Assembly: GCF_000485595.1 (NCBI RefSeq)
Contig: NW_014577138.1
Location: 79,075 to 105,664, forward strand
Direction: 5' to 3'
Length of the DNA stretch: 26,590 nt
Origin: Priapulus caudatus
Taxonomy: Eukaryota; Priapulida; Priapulimorpha; Priapulimorphida; Priapulidae
Part shown: piece by piece, positions 10,901 through 22,954 of the stretch
Position numbering within the stretch: the first letter of the stretch is position 1
Layout: every line of letters starts with the position of its first letter
Program-made: the position numbers and the translations under genes
Notes under the pieces: model-generated
The model's database searches: none
What the model saw: the letters and a program-made list of their open reading frames with translations, nothing else
What the model was told of the DNA's origin: nothing

Positions 10901-13900
10901 CACGCATCTCACTCGCACGCACGCACAGTGCACACGACGCACGCACTGCGCACGTGTACGTGACAGCGCACGCCGCACGCGGTACGTGCACACGCGACGC
11001 ACGCACGTGTACGTGCACACCGCACGCACGCCACATGTGCACAATCACGCCACACGTGTAACGTGCACACGCACGCACGCCCGTGTACGTACACACGCAC
11101 GTACGTGTACGTGCACACACACGCACGCACATGCACATGCACGCACGCACATGCACATGCATGCACGCACACACGTGTACGTGCACACGCATGCACGCGC
11201 GCCCGTGTACGTACAAACGCCACGCACGCACGGCACGCACGCACGCACTGTGTACGTGCACACGCACGCACGCGCACACGTGCACGTGCACGACCACGCA
11301 GCGTGTACGTACAACACGCACGTGTACGTGCACACGCAACGCGTACAAGCACGAAGCCCGTGTACGTACACACGCACGCGACGCACGTGTAACGTGACAC
11401 GCACGCACACACACACACGCACGCACGCACGTGTACGTACACACGCACGCACGGCACGTGTACGTGCACACGCACGCACGCACGTGTACGTGCACACAAC
11501 ACGCACGCACATCGTGCACATGCACGCACGCACGCACGCACGTGTACGTACACACGCACGCACGGACGTGTACGTGTCGGCTGCTTTCATGAGTGTTGAA
11601 CGCAATCATACAAACGAAATATGGACACTATCACATACCCCGAGCACTCATGTAGACAGAGCTACGACGAGCCATATGGTTTAAATACAAGAGAGGCTCA
11701 GTTGGTTCCTATCGGTATGTGTTGCACAGTGTGATTGTTTATGCTCGCACGCCTCTCAACAGCCACCAGCCACGATGGCGTAGTGGATTTACACTGGAAT
11801 TCATCAACATTTGCGTACGCAGGTGCTGACGCTGCGTTGATGAATCGCACCTACGAGCTTTGCGTACCTACTTCGAGAAACTCGGTGTACGCAATACACT
11901 TTACGCAACGTTGATATAATCCGGCCCTGCTGATAAATTCATTTGTGCATAGCAAGACGTCCTATACATACGTTCATTTCTACCCCAAAAACACACACTA
12001 TCAAACTAGTGTAATAAAATTCCGCATAGATGGCGGGCCGGCTATCAAAGGCATCATTGCATCGTCAGCAAAAGCATTGCAGGAATGGCAGCTGTCAGTG
12101 TGACGACGAATGCAAAAAGCAGGAGCAAATAATTACCATATTATTTACTATACATAACGTGCGTTCTAATGGTGTCAGTAATAAGGTAGCATTAAACCCC
12201 TTGCGAGGCCACATCTGCTCGTTAAAAATAGCTCAATGGTGATACAACCAGAGGCAGAGCAGCTCGTGCAAGATTATAAATTACAGCAATACGATAGACA
12301 ATAGCTCTAAACTAATTTCAGTACAAGGTAGGCCAGTGATTACGTGGACCGAAATAAGCTCAAGAATGTACACACTTGCGTCTATATTGGTGCCAAAATT
12401 CTGATGAGAAAATTAAGTCTGGGAAATCCGCAGCCTCACTCCTGGTAATTATTTGAGTGCTAGTGACTGTATTCCAACTATCATAATGTACACTACAGAA
12501 TCTTATATATAAGTCCATGTCATTATCTCCTAAGTAAAGCTAAAGTCACACCAACTCTCCGACCGGGCCGGACCGCTGCCGGACTGAATCCGGGGAGAGA
12601 TCCTTGTTGGGTCCTGGACGGTCCTGGACGGTCCGGGGTGGTCCTTGATGGTCCCGGGCGCATTCCGGGATATCGCCCCGGATGTTTTAAACTGTTTAAA
12701 ATTGCCGGGGTGATCCGGGACGTCCGGGAAGTTTTCACCATCCGGGGTGGTCCTGGACGATCCGTGGCGCGTAAGTAAAGCTAAAGTCACACCAAGCTCC
12801 AACCGGGCCGGACGCTGCCGGACTGATCCGGGGAGAGATCCTTGTTGGGTCCTGGACGTCCTGGACGGTCCGGGGTGGTCCTTGATGTCCGGCGCATTCC
12901 GGGATATCGCCCGGATGTTTAAAACTGTTTAAAATTGCCGGGGTGATCCGGGACGGTCCGGAAGTTTTCACATCCGGGGTGGTCCTGACGATTCCGTGGC
13001 GCGTCCGTGGTAGGTCCGGGACAGTCCGTAGTGGCAACCGTGTTGAACCGGGCGCCATCCGTGGCCATCCGTGTCGTTTTTGTCGGCCACGGATCACGAT
13101 CAAGCCGGACCCAACACGGATGGGAGCATGGATTGGGCCAGGACGGGGCCGGACCAGGCCGGATCAGGTCCGTGCGGTCCGAGGCAGTCCGGGGCGGTCC
13201 GGCGGCGTCTGTAGTGATCTCCGTGCTGGGCCGGCTTCATCCGGCCTCAATCCCAGGATGGTCGTGGCGCTGCGTGCTGGTCCGGCCCGATCCGCGCTGA
13301 TGATGCTTTTTTTCGACCCGGATCGCCACGGATTATAAATTTTACGGTCGCGGGAGATCCTGCCCCCATCCGCGTAATGGTCCGTGGACAGTCCGCCCCC
13401 CAGTGTGACTTTAGCTTAAGCGTTGTTCAAGTAAGAGTTATGTGTGAATTTCACTGTAAAATGGAGCTTTCCACACCCACAGGTACTCGCCAAAAACAGT
13501 TGAGAGAAACAAATCCATGTTTAACCCTCCTCTTGAGGGTCAAAAGATTATCCGACACTTACTCTTCACATGTCAGCGGAAAGTAGCATTTCATGGTCCC
13601 TTTCAATAAAGCCATAAAAAGCTAGGTCACCGCTGAAACAAAAAATTTTCCAATCGCTTCCGTCAGACCACTCCGTCACTTCCGTCACTCCGTCAGAAAA
13701 ATGTCTAAAATCTGCGCTGTGGCCCCATTGACCTTTGACCTGTGACCTCCAATTTCGGCACAGTGATGGCTTTTCCTACCATGATGCTATACACCAACTA
13801 TCCCGAGCCGTTTAGATTTGTGCCGCAATTCTGCATTTCCTCCCTATACCTTAAGTTAAGGAGTGAATGTTCCCCCTTCTTTTACACCTCTTGACCTTTG

Positions 13901-16900
13901 ACCTTTGACCCCCCAGCTTCGACATCCCAACTCGTTTTGACGATCCCCCGCCCGATGTGCCGAATATCGTGACCGTACGTCGAGCGGTTAAGATTTGTGC
14001 CCAACTGTTGACGCACGGATGGCCGGACGGACGGACGATCATGCGATTCTACAAGCTGCATCTGACTACGTCAGATGAGCTAAAAAGAGTAGAGCACAAT
14101 GTGCACAATAAATTCAATTTCTCATGTTGGCACACTAAGTCCTGTCAGAAATACATAGAACTACCACAGGATCTGTACAGAGGCACACATGAGAGTACAT
14201 GAGAGGTACATACCATCCCCGTACATCGGTGTCATGGAGCCATACAGCGGTGTACGACCACCAGCCGCCCTGTCATACATCGGAGTGTTCGAACCATACA
14301 TGGGCGTCTTTGTATACGTCGACACACCACCCGTGTTCTTCTGGCCTCTGCAAAGTAACAGCACACGTGTAATGTCAAGGACAAAAATACCTCCAATCCT
14401 CACTTCCTGTATGAATTTAGGCCAACCAATATATTATTTATAAACAGATGCATAGTATTGATATCAGTGTTAACACGATGAACAGTTATAAATAAATATT
14501 CAAATTTCATACGTAAGTATGGTTAATCTTGTTCTATCGACGGATATTGTTTTGCAGCCAGAGTGAAGTTCCACCCTGGCCAAAGTCTCAGTGGCATCTT
14601 TCACTATTCCAATGTGTCCTAAAATAACGCAAATCAAGTATAGCTTCAATTACCTGTGTAAAAATGACACAATTGTGATCATAGCTTACAAATTACGTAT
14701 GGCAAAATTTATGTAACCCGAGTTGTCATAACGTGGGGTATTAATGTACAAGAAGAGCTACAGTCACTGTTTCAGTTACTCAAGGCATGGCATATGGCTG
14801 CAGCAAAAGCAATCTTTTTATCTAGTGAACAGTTGTACTGAGCACACCTTTGAACGGCCCTTGTACCACTCGTACTGTCTGCCCAATAATTTCTCTGTCT
14901 CGACCTGCGAAACCACGGCCTCTTCCTCTTCCACCTCCTGAAAAAAAAATCACCACATAACACATCAGCCATGTGTTGCCTGCTGCAATGTATTCATGGC
15001 CTATATGTGTGCATTCTTTTGTATATTCTCACAGGAAACATATATAATTTCAAAGGTAAGCTGTTTAGGCACAAACAGAAGTCTGAAGCTTACACCAGGG
15101 GCCCGTTGTCAGAAACAAAATTAGTCTTAACATTAGTCTTAACATTAACTTCCACTCGTAAACCGTTGACAGAAACATCGCAAAGTTATGAGAACAAGTG
15201 CCGCGGAGCGACAGCGCTCATCTAACGTCTACTGCGGTGACTCTGTGGTGGAGTGGTGGGATTCTAGTAAACCCTGTAGCCAAATGTTCACAATACCGCC
15301 GAAACAGGAAGCACACGATGGTACAGAAACTTCTCAAAGGAATTCGTTGGATAGTTATGAAGTTGCCACATAGATGGAGCGTTACTTAAGTGTCCTTCAG
15401 AACTAAGATGGAAGCTCCCATCGTACGCTAGTGCAAACAACTATTGCAAGAAGAAGTTAAGACTCATATCATTGACCTACGCAATCCTAAAGGACTGGCA
15501 ATAGAGAGTGCACCTTAACCAATTAAACAGCAAAAACTACAAGTCAGTAGTACGACCAACATGAACTGGCATTGGCATACGTGTACATGAACTATGACAT
15601 AACCAATGCCAAAGAAATATAACGATTTAAAGGAGCATAAACTACATTCAAACCAAATTTAGCTTTGAATTTTCACTGTGACATATAGTAGCTCCATACA
15701 TCCAGGCATGTATAGATTCACTACAAACCGCAGTCAAATTCTTTCTAGACATACAGTAACAATTCATGTTTAACCCTCCTCTTAGGTCAAATATATCACG
15801 AACCTTTCTTTCGCATGTCAGTCAAGAAGGTAACAATTCATGTCCTTTCAATAAAGCCATAAAATCTAGTGTGAGGCGCTGAAAGACAAAAAAATTTTCA
15901 AAATGCCCGTCAGACCAATGTCTCAGAAAATGTCATTAAAATCTGCCCGTATGCCCATTACCTTGACCATTGATCCTCCAATTCGGCAACAGTGATGGCT
16001 TTTCTACCATATTCTATAGCACCGCTAATAACGAACTAATGTCAAGCCATTTAGATTGTGACGCAATTCTGGCATTTTCTTCGCTTACATTAAAGTTAAT
16101 GAGGGAATGTTCCCTTCTTACACTCTTGACCTTTGACATTGAACCCACTTCGAGTCATCCCAACTCGTTTTGAGGATCCCCCCGACGTCCCGAATATCGT
16201 GACCGTACGTCGAGCGGTTAAGATTTGTGCCCAACTGTTGACGCACGGACGGACAGCCGGACGGACGGACGGACGGACGATCATGACTTCGTCAGATGAG
16301 CTAATAAAAAATCCTCGAAAATATCCTCTTAACTTCACGAGAGACCAGACACTCTCGTAACTTTAATATTAAGATGAAAATAACACATTTACACTACGAA
16401 TTACAATTATAGTGATATTATATTTTATAATGAGTAAAATGCGTTTTTTTCTTTAAAAACACGTCAAAAACATTAATTATCTACCTATCATAAAACAAAA
16501 CAAAACATTTACAAATGGCGTATGGCATTTGTTCTCTTTTTAAATGACTTGCCACTTGGCACGACTCTCGCGTCTCGTGTTACAGTGTGAGAATTTGTCT
16601 TGTTGTGCAGAATAAATTCATGACCGCGTCGTTTTTCATCAAATATTACTGTGGCTATCCATCATAATATGCATAAACTGCTGTGATATACAATGTGTAT
16701 GAATTTAAATTTTGTGATCGATTCTCATCCAATCAGCAGCCTTGTGACATGAAATTATGAAGTTCCTGTTATCGCGAGTTTGCTCGTAGCTACGATGTGT
16801 TTCTGTCAACGCTACTCTCGTAACATTAACATTAGTCGCAAGTGTTATCGTAGCATTAACATTAGCATTAACTTTACGATGTTTCTGACAACGGCCCCCA

Positions 16901-19900
16901 GACTTTGCAATATGTTTCACACTTGCCTTGAGGTTGGCCAGCACCGGCGCCGCCCGGGTGCATTGGGCTGGACAGCCGTGGAGACATCGGTGCAAACACT
17001 CCAGTCATCGAGAGCGTGTTTGAAGGCTGTAGCAAACAACAATGCGACGTCTTGACACAGACTTCTTGTGAAATAGTAAATAATGATAAAAGTTAGGAAG
17101 GCAAGAGTAAAGTAGTAATCACTTAAACAGGCATTAGATAAATAGGCACCTTGCTTAAATAGCATACGTCTTTGAAAAACAATCTTCACGCACATTATTT
17201 TAACCGGAGAAAGGGGACAATTCCTTCTTCTTAACTAAGCATTGTAAAGCAACCCTAAACATAGAAGCAAACTGAAAATTATCTGTTTTTCAGCTGATTC
17301 TAAACACAATGGGCTCACAAAACATTTTTAGAGGCAAACTCGTGTATTTTTATTATAGTGTGCAAGGGTGGTCCCCAACCTAAAATTCAAACATGTAAAA
17401 CTGGGAACTTTAGAGGAGTACTTTAGATATTATGTGAAACATGTGCGCGAAGCGCACATCACGAGTGCAAAGTTGCCCGTTTGGCTAGTTGCCCGATTGG
17501 ACAACTAAAAAAATTCTAGTTGTGTAATATTCCTAACATCCTTTGAGCCAGGGCCAGAGATGCCAACACATATTTGAAGCAATCTGTAGTTTCTGGCCAT
17601 CAAATTAGTAGTTCGAGGGTCACGTAGTGACCCGAGTCTGCTAGGGGGGTCCGGCATGCCCCCCCGGAAAATTTTTTGATTCTGTGATGCAATTTCCTGC
17701 ATTTTGAGGGTAAAAAATGACAATATATTGACAAAAAATGAAAATAATTAACAAAAAAAAAGTTTTTTTCTATCACAGTGAAATTCGTAGTTGGATACAA
17801 ACTGGTCGTAGTGGTGCAAAAGGAATAGAAATTCGTATAAAATACGGATAAATCGTAGTGGTTGGCATCTCTGCAGGGTGCTATCGCACGACATTCTCAC
17901 GTTATATTTTCAAAGGTCGCCAAAAAAAGCGGCCCGCGAGGCACGCGTCTGCAGCTGTGCACATCAACGCTGCATACGTGCCTGCTGGCAGGGGCGGCAT
18001 TGATTGAAGTACGGGAGGTGGGGTGCACAATTGTTTCAGTCGCGTGGTGCTAATCACTACTGAAATGTAGGGGGTGGGCACCATTGGACTACGAGAGAGC
18101 GATGGCAAAACTCTTTCCTGGAATTGAGGAAAAAGCTACAATCGGGAATGACACACGAGGGTGACGGCACGCAAAAATAAACGTGTGAATTTCATTATGA
18201 TTTTCCATGGATTACCGTTCTATAATCCTACGGGTCGTTGGTCCTACAGGTCTACGTAGGCACACACGCACACACAGGCACGCACGCACGCACGCGCGCA
18301 GGCACGCGTGCATGAATCAGAGCAAGCAGCTCAGAAGACGTAGACACACTGTATGACTTGACTGCCCATAGACAAGTGGGAGCCCATGCACAGAGTAAAC
18401 AAGTGTAATAGACTGTAATAGTGTATGCTACAAGCGCGTGCTGTGACTACGCGTACGTTCTTGCTTTGATATTTCAAACCTGTCGGACTGAAATCCAAAC
18501 CTGTCGGCGATTTTCAAACCTGTCGGCTCAAAACTCAAACCTGTCGGCCTTACATGTTAAAACCCCTCGTGGACCACACTGAGTGTGTATTGTACAGTGC
18601 ATGTTGTGTAGAGACGATTGCATTAGGTACAAATATGCATACATGAGCGACTGGAAATGTGTTCACTGCTTTATAGGTATCAACACTTAATCGAAACATT
18701 TTTATGGTTCCCTAATGTCCCAACCACTGTATTTAAATCTTGAAAGTTGCCGCATTCCAAGTATGCACGCGGTCATTTTATGCGTGTAATATTTACAGTC
18801 AAAGAAAACACACTATTAAAATATATGTATGGAGTTACTATCAGTGAGGGTTAAGTGCACACACGACTTGAGATACTAAGTGCGTACCCGTGATCCTCCA
18901 GCGAGCGACAGATGTTTGGTGCGGCATACAAATATGCCGCCATTTTCTGTCATTAGACGAGAATGAAGATATGCGTAACTTCGGTAAAGGTGTTTAATCT
19001 CTCCCTGTCGACCCTGTGACAAAAAACCTTCAGATTAAAGATAGTTAGTGACGCAACTGTAAAATGTTATTGTTTGCATATCAAATATTTTCAGTCATTA
19101 AAAAGCACTGTGTTCAGTAGATATCTTGAAACAATAGGACTATGATAGCAACAGGGACTGGCAGTCCAGGTGTATGTAATACGGTAGTTACCGAATGTGG
19201 GCCATCAATAACCTTGACTATGTCTCTGACTCTAATACTGTTTTGCTCAAAGTCAAGTGCCACAGCGAACCTGCTGTCCTTCTTTTTCGTGATCGCTGCC
19301 GGCTTCTTACTGACAATCTAAAATAAAGTGCCATATTATTAGATTTAATAAAGGAAAATATGGAAATTGCAGGGCAGAGGCATAACAAAGATAACACTGA
19401 TTGCAAAGCACATATAATAGAGGTGTACCAGATTCTAGTAGATGGCAGACAAAGTGGAGAAAATTAGTAGAATTTGTGCAATGTACTGTTAGGGATGTTT
19501 GAGGACCAGAGAACGGCAATGACGAAGCCATGAGCAAGAGAATGACTGCATATGGTACTGGGCTCAGGACTGGCTGAGAGCATTAGGCAGTTGTGTAGAT
19601 TGCGGAGTGTTGCGTGGCTCTATATTTGGGAGGACCGGAGATCTGGACTAAAGATGCTAAGACGGGGAGACACCAACAGAGATGGGAAGACTCCAAGATG
19701 GGAAGGAAGGCTCCAGGCCCCTCACCCTTGGTGACCTCACAAGTTGTAACCAGTAGTTATGCTAAAGTAAAGACCGTTTTTTTAAGAACCAGCTTTCACC
19801 TACCAGTTTCCATCTACTGGTACACATACTTGGCTACATTCTGTTGCCGTGAACCAGCCAGGTAACATACTTTTCTACACCAGATTGGCACACAACCTGC

Positions 19901-22736
19901 AAATGGGGTTGAGAAAGCTGATTCCAAGTAGAACATCTACTTACCTTTCCATGCATTGTGAGCACCTGGAAATTTTCCTTCTCAAGCCTTACAATGCACC
20001 CAACTGTTTGAGGGCTGTAAAATGACAGACCTTGAAATGTGTAATTCAGTATTATACAATGTAACTGGTTATTGCCTGAAATTGAGTATCTATACATTTT
20101 CCTAAAAAAGTGATATACTTACTCAAGTTGAACTAGGTCGCCCCACTGGAACTGACCTAGGGAATCAACACCGGTTGCCATATCTTCACACAGCTGTAAG
20201 TCTGAAGGCCTAACTTTCAGCTGATGTGATCAAAAACGACTGTTAGACAGCAATTCTGAAAGCTACTGCTACTGGATATTTACAAAACTGTTTGCAAGTT
20301 AAACGAAAATTGCCACAACACATATATACATACACACATAGCACAATATGTACTTGTTCATGAAAGTAACTATTGTACCAAGCCAATTACGAAATACTTC
20401 CCATTACTGAAAAATCATACCGAACTTACTTAAGCCAATTCATACTACTCATACCAGGGGTAGAAATTAACTTTTGAACAAGGGAGTCCAATGGACTCCC
20501 TGCCCTTAAAAAGAGGGAGTCCGCGGCAAAATGAGGGAGTCCGCAGTCTGAAGTTCCAAATTAAAGATATTAAAGGCATAATAGGTCCATTGATTATGCA
20601 ATTTTGAGGAATGCTAGAGTAACTGGCACCATGTGTAGTTAATAAGTACATTCCCTTATAGCCAAACGCGTATTAGTTTGTCCAATATCACTGCTGGTTA
20701 CATTACAAACAAGACTTGAAATCGGTTGTTGATATGCATCAACGTATCATTTACGTGCCGTAAATGTCATCCAGGAGTCAAGCTATGATGTAAACATTTG
20801 TGCGGCCCGTATGTTTTAGACGCCAGATGAAACGGAGGTGTCAGCGGTGTAACCACGGCCACAGACTAAACATGGAAATAGAGTAAAACACACGTACTAA
20901 TCACGGACGCACGTGGACTGCCCTATCAAAAAGTTCCTTATCACGAGCGTCTATGTTTACGAAATCACTGATGATAGCATTGCGTACGGCCGAGCATGCG
21001 TGCGAAAATGTCCGGTACACTATAAATCTGTATCACACCCGCTTCGCCGGCAGCGGTTTGAAACTGTAAACAACTGATTTTTGGACTGCGGATTTCAATT
21101 AGACATTTCTTAGTAACCAGCAGTGATATTGGACAAACTAATACGCGTTTGGATGTAAGGTAATGTACTTATTAACTACACAAGGTGCCAGTTACTCTAG
21201 CATTCGTCAACATTGCATAATCAATGGACCTATTATTCCTTTAACAATAACGCATGTGCTTATTTTGAAGATTCATGCGGTTGCACGTCTGCCAAATTTT
21301 CTTTGGAGATTTCCTGACAAAATACGGTAATTCTGCAAGGCCGTGCTCGAACTAGTTAGTATGGCAAAATTTTCAGGGAGTCACACGGACTCCTGCATAT
21401 GTCAAATCAGGGAGTATTTGACTCCGGACTCCCGTTAATTTTGCACCCTGCATACTAAACTTACCTAAGAGGGTAATTGAATGCAAATAGCTTATCAAAA
21501 TCACTGTTATGTTAATCAGTTCTAACCGTGGTATTATACCTCATGCATGGTGAGATCAGAGAACAACACAATGAGGTTCTCTTCTACTCGCACAATCAGA
21601 CCTGTGTCATTTTCAAACCGACCAGAGATGACCTTAACATGGTCGCCCATCTTGAAGAACTTCTTTAGCTCATGTGCAGGAAACTCCAATGGGTCCTAAC
21701 GAACAGCAAATAAGGCAGATGTCATCAAACAAATATAGCACAGGTTGCTTTGCTTAAAACAATGACACTGAATTGATTGTTTTTCATTTTCCACACTCAA
21801 GGCACATTACTCTAATTCAGCTATATAGGTATACATTCTTGTGACGAACCTTCAGGTCTTCGTGTTTTGGTATGATGGTGATCTTGTTGCCATCGACACT
21901 GATGATTTTGCCCTGTAGGTGAACAAGCTCGCCTTCCGCGACCTCTACCACATCTCCTGGAGAGAGACTGTGTCCTTTGTTTTCCTTCCCAGCTGTCGTT
22001 GCCACTACAGTCATCACACATTTAAGAGTATAACGCTTAGAGAAGGAATGGCAACGATAGCCTCGTGTCACTACAAATTTGACAGACAAGCCAAACACAT
22101 CGCATTAGACACTCCTAACTTTCACATCCAACCAAACTTGCCAATTTATACTTTTAGAGCTGCATGGTTCTCCCCAAGAATTTCAGAAGGCATGTCTACC
22201 AAATGAGTAATTAATTCCCATTTGGTAATTAAAGTGATTACGTCACCGTAAATAGTAAAAATAAAATAAAAATTTCCACTTTTTCACAAAATATAAGTAA
22301 TTCTGTTCACTTTTTATGGTTAAATTGCTGCATTATACTTCTTATTTTACTATATTGTTCGATGTAAACATACACTCGTGGCTCATACATAGCCCATACA
22401 AGCAATTAATGTCAGGAGCACAATATCAAATTGTCCAGGTTTTTTGGATTTTTAACTAGTTGAGAAACAATCTTATCAGGTAAGAATTTGAGGATAGGTC
22501 TTTTAGTTAATCCCGTTAGTTCTTACTTTTATTGTAAACAAGAGCCGCAGAATGACTGGGCTCATCTGAGGTCTGTTGGTATGGTTATAAAAGTAACATT
22601 TCAGTCGTGCGTAGTGACACCTTTGTTAGGTGCAGATATGCAGATACGCAGTTGCGTACACATCATTTCAGCAAACATTTTTTTTATTGCAGAGAGAGAG
22701 AGCGAGAGAGAGGAAGAGAGAGAGAAGGGGGCGAGA

Positions 22737-22769
<33 letters not shown>

Positions 22770-22796
22770 GAAGAGAGGAGAGAGAGGAGAGGAGAG

Positions 22797-22843
<47 letters not shown>

Positions 22844-22890
22844 CGAGAGAGAGAGAAGAGAGAGAGAGAGAGAGGAAGAGAGAGAGAGAG

Positions 22891-22954
<64 letters not shown>

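Larger units (their letters stand above)
9546..14213. other. Largest intron (4.7 kb), inside the CTR1-coding region
   Basis: The intron separates the two CTR1 exons. It contains a 31-bp dispersed motif (9835-9865), the fold-back element with its alternating purine-pyrimidine core (about 9880-11927), the GC-rich element (12531-13420) and repeat copy R2 (13418-14086). 11935-12530 has nothing recognisable. Confidence 0.7.
14938..16926. other. 2.0 kb intron of SUPT5H
   Basis: This intron begins (in transcript order) with the GC donor at 16925-16926. Nearly all of it is the inverted-repeat element at 15098-16899, which itself contains the 31-bp motif (15192-15222) and copy R3. Confidence 0.65.
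17027..18887. other. 1.9 kb intron of SUPT5H
   Basis: It contains the hAT-like MITE (17555-17873), a CA/CG-rich microsatellite (about 18256-18312) and the four-fold CAAACCTGTCGG array (18475-18547). No exon was found apart from those bordering it. Confidence 0.6.

Noticed and set aside
10321-11684. Long open frames on both strands (up to 411 codons)
   Set aside because: They consist only of the residues forced by ACGCACGC/GTGTACGT repeats, overlap in all frames, and have no family resemblance.
12523-13338. Pro/Arg/Gly-rich frames of 70-131 codons in the GC-rich element
   Set aside because: They follow the GGTCC/CCGG word pattern, are disrupted between the two tandem copies, and match no family.
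17436-17505. Repeated GTTGCCCG/TTGCCCGAT words near the MITE
   Set aside because: Only two short copies; no larger structure is supported.
18475-18547. CRISPR-like array (short repeat with different spacers)
   Set aside because: Repeats of 12 bp with 7-9 bp spacers in an animal intron do not fit a CRISPR array.
18888-19013. Apparent loss of the second half of KOW4
   Set aside because: At first it seemed to be missing between 19192 and 17026. Reading the minus strand showed a 126-nt in-frame exon, so nothing is lost.
19552-19734. 60-codon plus-strand frame as a small gene
   Set aside because: No start context, no homologue recognised, and it lies in an intron between two strong SPT5 exons.
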